Shown here piece after piece: positions 45,943 through 55,323 of a stretch of 64,000 bases of DNA (positions are counted from its first letter, which is position 1; each line of letters starts with the position of its first letter). The stretch lies in NCBI GenBank assembly GCA_951813625.1, contig CATOTS010000024.1, positions 62,001 to 126,000 of the forward strand, in the 5' to 3' direction. A model generated the notes under the pieces. That model was not told where the DNA came from and did not search any database. It worked only from the letters and a program-made list of their open reading frames with translations. This DNA is from an uncultured Caldilineaceae bacterium (GTDB lineage: Bacteria; Chloroflexota; Anaerolineae; Caldilineales; Caldilineaceae). A program made the translations under genes and the position numbers.

Positions 45943-47151
45943 CTAGGTGTAGGGGTCAGCCGCATCCCGCAAGCCGTCCCCCACGAAGTTGAAAGCAAGT
46001 ACGGCAACGACGACCATCAGGGCAGGCAGCAGCAGCCACGGCAATCGAACAATCGACTGTACCTGTTGCGCGTCCTGCAGCAGCACGCCCCAACTAATCG
46101 CCGGGGAACGCAGGCCGACGCCCAAAAAACTCAGCGTCGTCTCGCCGATAATCATGCCCGGCACGCTCAAAGTCGCCACCGCGATGATATGACTCATGAA
46201 GGAAGGAACGAGATGTCTGCGGATGATCCAAGGCGTGTTGGCCCCGGAAAGCCGCGCGGCCTTGACAAAAGCCTCTTCGCGAACGGCCAGAAACTTGCCC
46301 CGCACCACCCGCGCCATCCCCGTCCAACCCAGAATCGACAGAATGAGCGTAATGAAGAAATAGATTCGAATTACCGACCAGTTTGCCGGCAGAGCCGCAC
46401 TCAACGCCATCCACAGCGGCAGACTGGGAAACGCACGTAGTATCTCGATGAGACGCTGTACAATTGTGTCCGTCAATCCCCCGAAGTAGCCTGATATGCC
46501 GCCGAAAATGATGCCCAGGAGGAAACTTAGCGCCACACCCAGCAGACCGATCGTCAACGAAAGACGCGTGCCAAAAATCAGACGCGAAAGAAGATCACGG
46601 CCGTGACCATCGGTGCCGAGCAGGAAGAGCGGCGCCCCGGGGTCCGAGCCAAAGAGATGAATGTCCGTCCGTATGAAATTCCACATCTTGTAGGGGGCGC
46701 CCCGAACGAACAGCCGCAAGGGATAGATCTGTTCAACGATAGGGTCATACGTGCGCTTGAACTTGTCATCCAAATGCTGCTCAGTTCCGTAAACGAATGG
46801 CCGTAGGTGGATCTTGCCCTGGCTATCGATGAAACGCAGCGGTTGCGGCGGCGCCTGGGCAAATTCTACGTAGCGCTCGTGGGGCGAATGCGGGGCAATA
46901 AACTCGGAAAACAAGACAAACGCATAGAGAAAAATTAGAATGACCGCCGAAAAAACGGCCAACTTGTGCTTGCGAAACTTCCGCCATGTCAGCACAAGTG
47001 GCGGCGCTAGGTGGTACTCCTCCTCGACTTCGTCATCCAAATCTTCAAGTAGCTGGCTTGCCAGCTCTTCAGCTTCGGAGGTGCCTGGTTTCAACGTGTC
47101 CATCTCCCCTTGCCTATCCAATCCGTGCGATTCGGTAACCGCCGGCTCCAC
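45943..47151 (-). CDS. Oligopeptide-type ABC transporter permease, OppC
   Basis: A 402-residue permease, longer than usual (about 300). The N-terminal about 55 residues are acidic (LEDLDDEVEEEYHL) and precede the first membrane segment. A periplasmic insert of about 100 residues follows (PHSPHERYVEFAQ... to RTDIHLFGSDPGAP). The OppC signature FGTDxxGRD region is present as FLLGTDGHGRDLLSRL, and the EAA loop is EAFVKAARLSGANTPWIIRR. GTG 47151 is the ORF start; an ATG at 47103 is an alternative (MDTLKPGTSE). Neither has a well-spaced Shine-Dalgarno. Confidence 0.87.
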   Translation of the reverse strand: MEPAVTESHGLDRQGEMDTLKPGTSEAEELASQLLEDLDDEVEEEYHLAPPLVLTWRKFRKHKLAVFSAVILIFLYAFVLFSEFIAPHSPHERYVEFAQAPPQPLRFIDSQGKIHLRPFVYGTEQHLDDKFKRTYDPIVEQIYPLRLFVRGAPYKMWNFIRTDIHLFGSDPGAPLFLLGTDGHGRDLLSRLIFGTRLSLTIGLLGVALSFLLGIIFGGISGYFGGLTDTIVQRLIEILRAFPSLPLWMALSAALPANWSVIRIYFFITLILSILGWTGMARVVRGKFLAVREEAFVKAARLSGANTPWIIRRHLVPSFMSHIIAVATLSVPGMIIGETTLSFLGVGLRSPAISWGVLLQDAQQVQSIVRLPWLLLPALMVVVAVLAFNFVGDGLRDAADPYT

Positions 47152-47175
47152 ATCGCATGACTGACTATCGCCGTA

Positions 47176-48165
47176 TCAAGCCGCTCCTTCATATCGAATT
47201 CTGGGATCGATGATCGCCAGCAGAATATCCGAGAGCAATGTGCCGACTACGGTCAGACTGGCCGCCAGCATTACGAACGAACCGGCCAGATACATATCTT
47301 CTTCCAGCAAAGCCTGCAGAAATAAGGGCCCGGCGGTGGGCAACGACAACACCACCGAAACGATCGTTTCCCCCGCGATCAGCGAGGGCAGCACCCATCC
47401 CACGGTCGAGATGAACGGGTTGAGCGCCAGGCGTACAGGATACCGCAGAACCAGCCTCCAGTACTGCAGTCCTTTCGCCCGGGCGGTCATCACGTACGGC
47501 TTCTGTAGCTCGTCCAGCAAATTGGCGCGCATGACGCGAATCGTGCCTGCCGTACCCGCTGTGCCGATGATGATTATGGGAATGGCCAGGTGCTCCAACA
47601 AGTCGACCACCTTTCCGAAACTCCAGGGAGCGCCTTGGTACTCCTTTGAAAACAGGCCGCCTATGCCCGTGTCCAGATACTTGTGGGCCAGGTACATCAG
47701 GATGAGCGCCAGCAAAAAATTGGGGACAGCCAACCCCAGAAACCCGGTGAACGTAAAGAAATAGTCGCCAATAGAGTACTGTCTGACAGCCGAGTAGATC
47801 CCTATCGGAAACGCCACAACCCACGTAAACATGAGAGACATTAACGAAATCATCATCGAAAGGAGAAGCCGCGCGCCGATCAGGTCGCGCACCGGCTGAT
47901 GCCATGCCAGCGAATAGCCCATGTCGCCGGTCACAAAGCGGGTCATCCACTTCCAATAGCGCACATACCAGGGTTGATTGAGACCGTACTGTTGGCGCAG
48001 ATTCTCGATAACGTGGTCGGGAACGTCGCCTGTCTCAGTCAACTGTATGATGTAGGTCGATACGTAGTCGCCAGGCGGCAATTCGATGATGATGTAGGAG
48101 ATCACGGAGATAACCGCTAGCGTGGGGAACATCAGCAGGAGACGTTTGACAACGAACAAGAGCAT
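47176..48165 (-). CDS. Oligopeptide-type ABC transporter permease, OppB
   Basis: A 329-residue permease with about six membrane segments. The family start is present (FVVKRLLLMFPTLAVISVIS, IIELPPGDYV) and the EAA-like loop reads LQKPYVMTARAKGLQYWRLV. It is the first gene of the B-C-D-F-A-unknown operon. The upstream region carries the mosaic repeat (copy 4). A TTGACA occurs about 20 bases before the ATG, but without a matching -10, so the promoter was not located. Confidence 0.88.
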   Translation of the reverse strand: MLLFVVKRLLLMFPTLAVISVISYIIIELPPGDYVSTYIIQLTETGDVPDHVIENLRQQYGLNQPWYVRYWKWMTRFVTGDMGYSLAWHQPVRDLIGARLLLSMMISLMSLMFTWVVAFPIGIYSAVRQYSIGDYFFTFTGFLGLAVPNFLLALILMYLAHKYLDTGIGGLFSKEYQGAPWSFGKVVDLLEHLAIPIIIIGTAGTAGTIRVMRANLLDELQKPYVMTARAKGLQYWRLVLRYPVRLALNPFISTVGWVLPSLIAGETIVSVVLSLPTAGPLFLQALLEEDMYLAGSFVMLAASLTVVGTLLSDILLAIIDPRIRYEGAA

Positions 48166-48953
48166 GGCTTTTTACCCGCTGGCTTGTCAAAACTCTCTCT
48201 TTTGCCGCATTGTAACCGCGTGCGGTTTCCTCTCTGCACAGCGGCAGATCCGATCGGCAAGTTGACGCGTCAATGATTCCGCTAACCCCAACTCGCCGGT
48301 ACAGACTGCGATGGCATTTGACCAGTTGCTGCGCATGTGGGCAGTTCATTTATAGCAGAGTTGTCGGAATCCGCAAAGCCCCTTTTTTTGGCCGCGGCCG
48401 CAGTCCAAAATTGGGGGACGAATTCCCATGTATCGGGTAGCAATGGAGTCATGCCATTCCACTGTCCATCCTCTGACAGAGTGGAGAAACTCGCATTTCC
48501 GTTTCCTTTTGGACGGTCGGGCCTTCGGCCCTCCCTTGTGCGGGGGGACTCCCCCCGCAACGCCCCCCTCCAAAACCAGCGCTCACCGACTGTACGCCTG
48601 AATTCCTGCAGGGCGGCTCATCCAACCTGACGGCGGCCAACCGAATACGCGTTCAGATAGCCTGAATTGCGGCAGCGATGAAGGGCTAGCGGTCGTAAAC
48701 ATTCCCAATGACTGGTCAGAAAAGTCGGCATCTACAGATACCCGCATCCAGTCCCAACTTTCCTTCGCCCGATTCCTGGACCGAAGGCCACCGCCCTAGC
48801 CCGTGCCGCTAATCATGGCCATCACAAAAATCAGACGAATCACAGTTCAGACAAATGTCAAAGAGCCCTGGTCTGAACCGGCACTGTACATGCCTCAGTA
48901 GTTACTGCAATTCAATGATTTCGGCGGGCGTTTGTCTCGGGGAGGGCGCCTGT
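48166..48953. other. 0.8-kb intergenic region bearing repeat copy 4
   Basis: No gene. It lies between the first gene of the Opp operon and the last gene of the second importer cluster; both are on the minus strand. The mosaic repeat fills 48400-48868. It should also contain the oppB promoter and a terminator of the upstream cluster is not needed here, since that cluster ends at 48954; no clear terminator hairpin with a T-run was seen. Confidence 0.55.
48400..48868 (+). repeat. Mosaic intergenic repeat, copy 4 (box A plus tail type 2)
   Basis: Box A (48400-48430, GCAGTCCAAAATTGGGGGAC...) matches copy 2. The double-hairpin core (48511-48571) is followed by a tail to about 48868 that aligns with 23945-24246 of copy 3. 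Copy 4 therefore combines the upstream part of copy 2 with the downstream part of copy 3. Confidence 0.75.
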
Positions 48954-50111
48954 TCAACCAGTGCGCTCGGCCTGCTCCGAGTCCATGGGCAGAAGCCGGC
49001 GCGGGCGTGGATTGTAAGGACGGCTTTTGAGTGCCTGCTCATCCAATTCGATGCCCAGCCCGGGCGCTTCAGGCAGGGTGATGGAGCCGTCCTCTACGCT
49101 AAAGTGATTGTGCGCGATCTCACGGCCCACCTTTTCGAAGTTGACGAAATACTCGGTAATCAGGAAGTTGGGCATGCCGGCCGCAGCGTGCAACGTTGCC
49201 GCCAGTCCAACGGTTGTGCTGTTATAGTTGTGGGGCGCAACGGCCACATGATGTGCCTCGGCCATGGCCCCGATCTCCCGCAATTCGAGGATGCCGCCGC
49301 AGTTACAGACATCGGGATTGAGAATGTCAGCCGCACGTCTGTCGAAAACCTCGCGAAATTCGTTCTTCGTATAGAGTTCCTCTCCCGTTACGACAGGCAG
49401 AGCAATGGCCAGTCGCACTTCTGCCAGCGAGGAGAGGTCGCGTGCCGAGACGGGCTCCTCGAACCAGAAAGGAGCGTAAGGTTCCATCGCCTGGGCTGCC
49501 CGTATGGCATGCATCGGCGCCAGTCGCCGGTGCACCTCGACCAGGATATCGACGTCAGGTCCAACCGCCTCGCGCACGGCGCGCACGCGTTCGACCGCCT
49601 CCTCCTCCTGTTCCCGGTCGATAAAGGCCCGCCACAGGCCTGGAAAGGGGTCGAATTTCAGGGCATTGAAGCCAAGCCCGACAACTGCCTTGGCCCGCAA
49701 GGCCAGCTCTTCGGGCGCATTGGCGCCCCCCCAACCGTTGGCATAGACGCGCCGCCGCCGCCGCGTTCGCCCCCCAAGCAGATTGTAAACAGGCTGGCCG
49801 CTGGCCTTGCCAACGATGTCCCAGAGCGCCTGCTCCAGCCCGCTGACAGCGCAGAAAAATTCCATGCTGCCCCGTTTCCCGGCAAAGTCCGAGTAGGCGG
49901 AGAAGGTGAACTGCTTGATGTCGAAAGGCGAACGTCCGATCAGGTAGCGGCCCAGCTCCTGGATCTGCCGTTCGATGACACGGTCCCGGTCCAGCTGCGT
50001 ATAGGCCTCGCCCCAGCCGTGAATGTTCTCGTCCGTCTCAACCTTTACGAACAGCCAGTGTTTTGACGCGCCGGGATCTACCAGGAATGTTTTGACGGCC
50101 TCGACTCTCAT
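48954..50111 (-). CDS. Mandelate racemase/muconate lactonizing (enolase superfamily) enzyme
   Basis: A 385-residue enolase-superfamily enzyme, closest in style to sugar-acid dehydratases such as galactonate dehydratase. It has an N-terminal capping domain (1-120). The barrel follows, with metal ligands E192 (ILVEVHRR), E218/E219 (WFEEPV) and E244/E245 (TGEELY). H294 (APHNYNSTT) is a candidate general acid/base and H194 a second. ATG 50111 has AGGAGG 7 bases upstream. It is the last gene of the minus-strand cluster that also encodes PhyH, Gfo/Idh/MocA and sialidase-like proteins. Dehydration of an imported sugar acid is a reasonable inference; the exact substrate is not known. Confidence 0.85.
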   Translation of the reverse strand: MRVEAVKTFLVDPGASKHWLFVKVETDENIHGWGEAYTQLDRDRVIERQIQELGRYLIGRSPFDIKQFTFSAYSDFAGKRGSMEFFCAVSGLEQALWDIVGKASGQPVYNLLGGRTRRRRRVYANGWGGANAPEELALRAKAVVGLGFNALKFDPFPGLWRAFIDREQEEEAVERVRAVREAVGPDVDILVEVHRRLAPMHAIRAAQAMEPYAPFWFEEPVSARDLSSLAEVRLAIALPVVTGEELYTKNEFREVFDRRAADILNPDVCNCGGILELREIGAMAEAHHVAVAPHNYNSTTVGLAATLHAAAGMPNFLITEYFVNFEKVGREIAHNHFSVEDGSITLPEAPGLGIELDEQALKSRPYNPRPRRLLPMDSEQAERTG

Positions 50112-50267
50112 CTAGCCCTCCTGTTACCGAGAATTCAAGCCTCCGTGAGCCGGAACTCGCAAAAGGTCCGCCGGCCTGCCTTCAGGGTCCCGGTCGGCCT
50201 GCGCGCAGTCGCGTCCTCCACGATGAGCGCTCTCCCAAAACAGCGGCTCCCTCCTGCTGACGGACCC

Positions 50268-51122
50268 CTACAGGCTGCGATTGTCGATCGAGTAGGCGTC
50301 GTTCTGCCCGCCGATCTGCCACACGCCGCGGAAGAGCGACCTCCGCTTGGGCGGCATCGCCTCTATGAGCCGGTGGTCCAGGTTCATGCGATGCCATTGG
50401 GCCCAGAGAGAGTTGTAGCAGTTGAATACCGCACAGCGGGGATTGGCGGGGTTCGTCCAGTCATTTGCCGCATGCAGCAGACTCTCCGTAAAGACGACCG
50501 CCGACCCTGCCGGACAGCTGTAGTCCTCCATCATCCCCCGGATGTTGGCCTCCCAGGATGAGCTGCTTATGTTGGGGCGGTAAGGATCGGGTCCGCCGTA
50601 GTTGAAATGGGCCTTGTGGGACCCGCTCAGAAACGAGGTGCCGCCCTGACCTGACTTCACTTCCTCCAGTTCCCAAACCACCCGCGTCAGGCCGGCGAAA
50701 ATCTTCTTGCCCGCCACCTGGTACCGCATCGCATTCGCCTGCTGCGGCGGCCGCACGACGTGGGGCAGCCCGCCATCGCTGCGTTCCTGCTTGCTCCATC
50801 CCGGCGGCCGCACGGTAATGAAGGAGCTTTCGCAGCGAAAGGCGTAATAGTCATCCGACAGGAATGGCTCTTCGGCAAGAACTTCGCTCAGGATGCCGAC
50901 GACGGCCGGGTGGTCCAGGAGTGTCTGCAGAGTTCCCCTGTAGCACTGGTCCGGATTGATGACCATATGCTGCTCAGGATCCACTGCGGCGTAGACCTCG
51001 GCCTTCATGGCCCCAATCTCGGCATCCGAAAGCACGCCGGGCAGAAGGACCCAGCCGCGCAGGTCAAAGAAGAATTTCTGCTCCTCGGACATCGGGATGG
51101 GAGCGCCTTTTCCGTTTTCCAT
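50268..51122 (-). CDS. PhyH-family protein with an altered iron-binding motif
   Basis: A 284-residue PhyH-like protein. The fold landmarks are present (FFFDLRGWVLLPGVLSD at the start, TSFLSGSHKAHFNYGG, SAVVFTESLLHAANDW with H217, and R229). The first metal motif, normally HxD, reads H121-V-V123 in this protein, so the aspartate ligand is missing or displaced. It may use a water or halide at that site, as halogenases with HxA/HxG do, or be non-catalytic. GGGAGAG lies upstream of the ATG. It sits between the enolase-superfamily and Gfo/Idh/MocA genes. Confidence 0.75.
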   Translation of the reverse strand: MENGKGAPIPMSEEQKFFFDLRGWVLLPGVLSDAEIGAMKAEVYAAVDPEQHMVINPDQCYRGTLQTLLDHPAVVGILSEVLAEEPFLSDDYYAFRCESSFITVRPPGWSKQERSDGGLPHVVRPPQQANAMRYQVAGKKIFAGLTRVVWELEEVKSGQGGTSFLSGSHKAHFNYGGPDPYRPNISSSSWEANIRGMMEDYSCPAGSAVVFTESLLHAANDWTNPANPRCAVFNCYNSLWAQWHRMNLDHRLIEAMPPKRRSLFRGVWQIGGQNDAYSIDNRSL

Positions 51123-51322
51123 GAGTTCTCTCCCAACTTGGACGACTGTGTCGTGGAGCTTCGTTTATGCCCGCCCGGTGGATTACCCATCCACTGGGCC
51201 CATAGCCCAAAACCTTCCACATCCGAAATAGAGCTGACCTCGACGAAAGTCCGCCCCCCCCCACGAATACTACGATAATGCTGAAGGTCGCAGAAACGGT
51301 AGACTTCAGGGCAACCGTGAAC

Positions 51323-52492
51323 CTACGCCGACTCCTCGTGCCACGTCATCGCTTCACCGCGCACCAGCGTGGCGCGCCGCTCGTAGCTCCCCGGCCACTC
51401 CACCGGCAGTTCTCCGCTCTCGACCATCAGCCTGAGGGGGTTGACCTTGGTCTTCAGCGGCAGGTAGATCCGCTGCCTCCTGCGCGCCGATTCAAAGAGC
51501 GCCATCATCACCTCCTGCACCGCCCTGCCGCGGTCTCCACCGCTGACCGGCCGCTCTACCCGTCCCTCTACCCAGTCGACCGCCTCCTGGCACTGGCGGG
51601 ACCAGCAGTCGCGCCACGGTTCGGTTACCTCTGCCCAGCCGTTGCTGGCATCGTTCAGGTAGCGCACCGTGCCGACCTCATAGTTGTAGCGCGCCGAAAG
51701 CCCCTCGGGCATGTGCATGGGCCCGTCCGAAGGGATCTCTTCGTCAGGCCGGTAGGAAGTAGAGAGCTCCATGATCCCGCGTTCGCCGATCACGCGACAG
51801 CCCTGGCTCAGACCCTCTACCAGGTCACCCACGATCAGGATCGTTGCGCCGTTGTCGCAAGCGGCCAGTCCCAGGCAGGCATCCTCGGCCGGCAGACCGC
51901 GTTCCAGCAGATCTGTGGTACGCTCAACCGTGCCCAGCACCCAGCTGACCTGCGGCTCATCCATCAGAAACAAGGCGAGGCGAATGTTGTGCGAATTGGT
52001 GTTGAGCAGATTCCCACCCGACTCAAGTTGGACCTGCAAGACGCGGCCGATGGCGCCGCCGCGGACAAGCTCCCGGGCCTTGAGCCAGGTGACATGGTGC
52101 GGGCGCTGATAGGCAACAACAAGCTTGACTCCGTTCCGCTGGCAGGCGGCCAGCATCTCGTCGGCCTCTCCCAGGTCAACCGCCATCGGCTTCTGGCACA
52201 GGATCGCCTTGGGTTTACGCGCCGCCGCCGCGATTACCATCTCTGCGTGCTGCTGATGCCACGAGCATACGTCAACAAAATCGAGATTCTCTTTGTCGAG
52301 CATCTCCCGGTAATCGGAATAGCGGTGCTCTTCGCCAACTCCGAAGAATTCGCCAAACTCCCGCAGCGCATCCGGGTTCGTGTCGGCAATGGCCGCGATC
52401 TCTGTAGGGCGGCCGGTCACGCCCAGCCAGGCACGCGCATGCACGCGTGCGATGATCCCGCACGCAATGATCCCTGTCCGATACTTCGACAT
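51323..52492 (-). CDS. Gfo/Idh/MocA family oxidoreductase
   Basis: A 389-residue NAD(P)-dependent oxidoreductase. The Rossmann start is GIIACGIIARVHARAWLG, the CxKPM motif reads ILCQKPMAVDLGEAD (about residue 97) in place of the usual EKP, and YQRPHHVTWLKARELV follows. The C-terminal alpha/beta domain includes SGGNLLNTNSHNIRLALFL, with a candidate catalytic His. GGGAGAG lies 6 bases before the ATG. It is longer than the family member at 29419 and not a close copy. It is in the cluster with sialidase-like, PhyH and enolase-superfamily genes. Confidence 0.85.
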   Translation of the reverse strand: MSKYRTGIIACGIIARVHARAWLGVTGRPTEIAAIADTNPDALREFGEFFGVGEEHRYSDYREMLDKENLDFVDVCSWHQQHAEMVIAAAARKPKAILCQKPMAVDLGEADEMLAACQRNGVKLVVAYQRPHHVTWLKARELVRGGAIGRVLQVQLESGGNLLNTNSHNIRLALFLMDEPQVSWVLGTVERTTDLLERGLPAEDACLGLAACDNGATILIVGDLVEGLSQGCRVIGERGIMELSTSYRPDEEIPSDGPMHMPEGLSARYNYEVGTVRYLNDASNGWAEVTEPWRDCWSRQCQEAVDWVEGRVERPVSGGDRGRAVQEVMMALFESARRRQRIYLPLKTKVNPLRLMVESGELPVEWPGSYERRATLVRGEAMTWHEESA

Positions 52493-52770
52493 TGGACTCT
52501 CCCAAACGATCTTCCAGCCCCTGAGCCAAGACGGTCAACCAGGAGCTGACTACCACTTGTTCATAACCCACGCAAACCGCCCCGTCCCCGGGCAGCCAGC
52601 CAAAAGACTCTAAACGAGACTGCTCGGCCTCCGGTTGGCAGCGCCAACCAAGTGACAATATCCGAGAATGCCGAACTGTTCGTTCATTTGTCGAGGGTGA
52701 CGGCGCGCACGGCCGGACAGAATGACCGGAAAGCGGCTCACCGTTGGCTGTCAAAGCAGCGAACCCTGCT

Positions 52771-54051
52771 TCACCCTCCGGGCACTTCCAGGTCCGCCAG
52801 CCATTCCGGTGTGATTCGTTTGCCCAGCAGGAAGAATTTGCGTTCAGGGTGCCAGAGAACGTCGTTGCCGCCACGGTTGGTCATGCTCGGGTAAACCCCG
52901 ATGTCGATCCGCTTGCGCGGCCCGATGCGCTCGCCGTGGTTGTCCATTAGCAGCTTCGAGCGGCTGAACCAGAGCGGTTGTTGCGCGTTCGGTCGGAACT
53001 CCCCAAGTGCGATAAAGGCCGGCCGCCGGTGAATGTCCGAATCTTCCGGCGTGCTCCCTTCGAACCGTCCATCATTGTTATGATGCAGAAGGACGTAACG
53101 TTCGTCTGTCAATTGATAGATAGGGCAGCAGCAGAGCGGCTCGAGAATCGGGTCCCCAAAGTCATGCCGCAGCAGCGGGGCCGCATGCGTCCAGGTCCCC
53201 CCGTCATCATTGGACGTGCTATACCAGATGTAACCACTCATCGTACGCATCACGCAGAACAGACGATCGTCAGGAAGCCGCACGAGACTCGGCTCCTGCG
53301 CGATACTCAGCATCGGGTTGAGGTAGTGACCCACGCGCAGCGCCTTCGGTCCCCAGGCGGAGTAACTGATCTCGACATCTTCCGGTCGCGGGTCTTCGTC
53401 GATGTTTTCGAAGCGCATGAACTCTGTGACCGCCTCCCGGCTCGTCCAGGAGTCGTTCATCGGCGGCGTCCGCACCGACCGGCTGACCCAGCGCGTAAAT
53501 CCGGTAAACCACCTGCCTTGCAGATCGCGGATCGGTTTCTGCCACACGATCCAATTCGACGGAATGGACTCGTCCGGGCTGTCATAGGGACTGCGTTTCA
53601 TTGGGATCGTAGCCGGCGCTGACCAGCTGCCGCCGAAATCGTCGCTGTACACGCAATCCATCGTGCCGGTGTGACAGGAGAACGGGTTTTCGCTGACGTC
53701 CTCCACGCCTTGATGCTGGCTGTATATGACATAGATCCGCCCCGACCGGGATGTAATCGGAAAGCCCCAGCTGGCCGGTGCACCGTCTCCCGGACGGGTC
53801 GGCCCGACCAGGCGACGCGGCCTGACCCAGGTTGTGCCATCATCCTCCGAGCGCGAGAAGACGATGCGGTGATCGCTGGCGCCCTCGAAACTGCTCTGAG
53901 TCCAGACGGTCATCAGCGAACCGTCGGGGCCGTCAAACACCAGGAAGTGTTCGTTTCCCGTATCGAAAGTGGAGCCATCCATGCTGCCCGGTCTGTATAC
54001 AACGTAGTCTGGTTCACTGCGCTGGAGCTCTCGTTCAAAGTCAGTGCTCAT
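52771..54051 (-). CDS. Sialidase-like BNR-repeat protein
   Basis: A 426-residue six-bladed propeller. Asp-box-like repeats are SRSEDDGTTWVRP, YSDDFGGSWSAP and TSNDDGGTWTHA. A first-blade phrase FDGPDGSLMTVWTQ resembles the start of family-33-like proteins, but the RIP arginine motif is not obvious. No signal peptide is seen. GAGGAGG lies 8 bases before the ATG. It follows the ATPase-less importer genes and precedes Gfo/Idh/MocA, PhyH and enolase-superfamily genes, pointing to intracellular processing of an imported glycoside. Sialic acid specificity is not established. Confidence 0.75.
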   Translation of the reverse strand: MSTDFERELQRSEPDYVVYRPGSMDGSTFDTGNEHFLVFDGPDGSLMTVWTQSSFEGASDHRIVFSRSEDDGTTWVRPRRLVGPTRPGDGAPASWGFPITSRSGRIYVIYSQHQGVEDVSENPFSCHTGTMDCVYSDDFGGSWSAPATIPMKRSPYDSPDESIPSNWIVWQKPIRDLQGRWFTGFTRWVSRSVRTPPMNDSWTSREAVTEFMRFENIDEDPRPEDVEISYSAWGPKALRVGHYLNPMLSIAQEPSLVRLPDDRLFCVMRTMSGYIWYSTSNDDGGTWTHAAPLLRHDFGDPILEPLCCCPIYQLTDERYVLLHHNNDGRFEGSTPEDSDIHRRPAFIALGEFRPNAQQPLWFSRSKLLMDNHGERIGPRKRIDIGVYPSMTNRGGNDVLWHPERKFFLLGKRITPEWLADLEVPGG

Positions 54052-54369
54052 TCTTCAACCTCCTCGTTGGCGTTCGAACCAGAGCCGGTCACCGCGCGCC
54101 CGGATTCCGTCGCCATTCTATTCGAAATGCCTTCCTCGATGCCACGCGGAAGGGCCGGTACTGTAAAGGATTGGCGGGAAAAGGCAGTCGATATGGCGGG
54201 AATATTGCTTTGATTGTCGGAGGAGCCTCGCCGGCGGGACTGCGTTTTCCGAGAGGATAATTCCCGTAACTGCCAGCCCTGTCGATGAAGCCCTATGTCC
54301 ATCAAGGCGAGCCGCCAGCGCGCTTGGCCAAATCGGTAACCGGCCTGCCGCCTACCTTCCACGCCCAGC
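54052..54369. other. 318-base gap between permease and sialidase-like genes
   Basis: Within a minus-strand gene run. No gene or strong hairpin was recognised. It may hold a promoter for the four downstream catabolic genes, but no hexamer pair stood out. Confidence 0.4.
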
Positions 54370-55323
54370 TCAGCGTCGTAACGCCCGCGCAAGTCCGTCG
54401 CCCACAAACCCGATTGACGCGATAACCGCGATCAAAAGGATCGCCGACGGCGCCCACGCCCACGGCATCAGCTGCAAATAGGCGATGTTCGTTGCGAAAT
54501 TGACCATGCTGCCCCAGCTCGGCGTAGGCTGCGGTACGCCGACACCGAGAAAACTGAGGCTGGCCTCGGCCAGAATCGCGCTGCGGATGCCGTATACAGC
54601 ATTCACAACCAGGAGCCCGACTGTGTTGACCAGGATATGCCTGGAAATGATGCGCCGTTCCCGGCAGCCGATCACCTCGGCCGCGATGATAAAGTCCCGC
54701 TCTCTCAGGGACAGCGCCTGACCGCGCATCAGGCGGCTGAGAGGCGTCCACGCGAATACCCCGATGATGATCATCGCGTTCTGCGTGCTCGGTCCCAGGA
54801 CGGCAGCAAGCGCGATCATCAACATCAGCGTCGGAAACGAGGCGAAGACCTCGGTAACCCGTTGCAGCACCGCATCGATCCAGCCGCCGTAATAGCCGGA
54901 TGCAAGACCGATAGAGGCGCCCAGCGTTGTGCTGATCAGCACGGCAACCGCGGCCACCGCCAGCGAGACGCGGCTGCCGTAGACCAGGCGGGAGAAGACG
55001 TCCATTCCCGCGACATCGGTACCGAGAAGGTGGGCGAATCCAGGCGGTTGGCGCGCCTCGCTGAAATTGGGTTCAATCGGGCCGTAGGGCGCAATCAGAG
55101 GCGCGGCGAGCGCCGACGTGATCACAACCACCAGGACTGTCAGTCCGACGACAGCCCATGGGTCGCGGCTGAAAAAAATCCAGAATTCACGCAGGCGATA
55201 ACGCGTCCCATAGCGAATCGCCTGGTCGCTTTGCCCGCCTTCCTCGTTGACCACCGCCGTCGCCGCTCTCACTTCTGCACCTTCTTCGCCGCCTCTACCC
55301 CTGACGGATTCTGGGATCGGCAA
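54370..55323 (-). CDS. Peptide-type ABC transporter permease, DppC/OppC
   Basis: A 317-residue permease with about six membrane segments. The signature HLLGTDVAGMDVFSRLVYGS and the EAA loop EVIGCRERRIISRHIL are present. The ORF start at 55323 overlaps the end of the DppB gene by 29 bases; an in-frame GTG at 55272 (MRAATAVVNEEG) would remove the overlap. It pairs with the DppB-type permease. No ATPase gene follows in this cluster. Confidence 0.87.
   Translation of the reverse strand: MPIPESVRGRGGEEGAEVRAATAVVNEEGGQSDQAIRYGTRYRLREFWIFFSRDPWAVVGLTVLVVVITSALAAPLIAPYGPIEPNFSEARQPPGFAHLLGTDVAGMDVFSRLVYGSRVSLAVAAVAVLISTTLGASIGLASGYYGGWIDAVLQRVTEVFASFPTLMLMIALAAVLGPSTQNAMIIIGVFAWTPLSRLMRGQALSLRERDFIIAAEVIGCRERRIISRHILVNTVGLLVVNAVYGIRSAILAEASLSFLGVGVPQPTPSWGSMVNFATNIAYLQLMPWAWAPSAILLIAVIASIGFVGDGLARALRR

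Noticed and set aside
48855..50066. 403-codon plus-strand ORF opposite the enolase-superfamily gene
   Set aside because: Antisense shadow; the minus-strand protein keeps all metal-ligand motifs. The same reasoning applies to 51278-52549 and 56436-57452.
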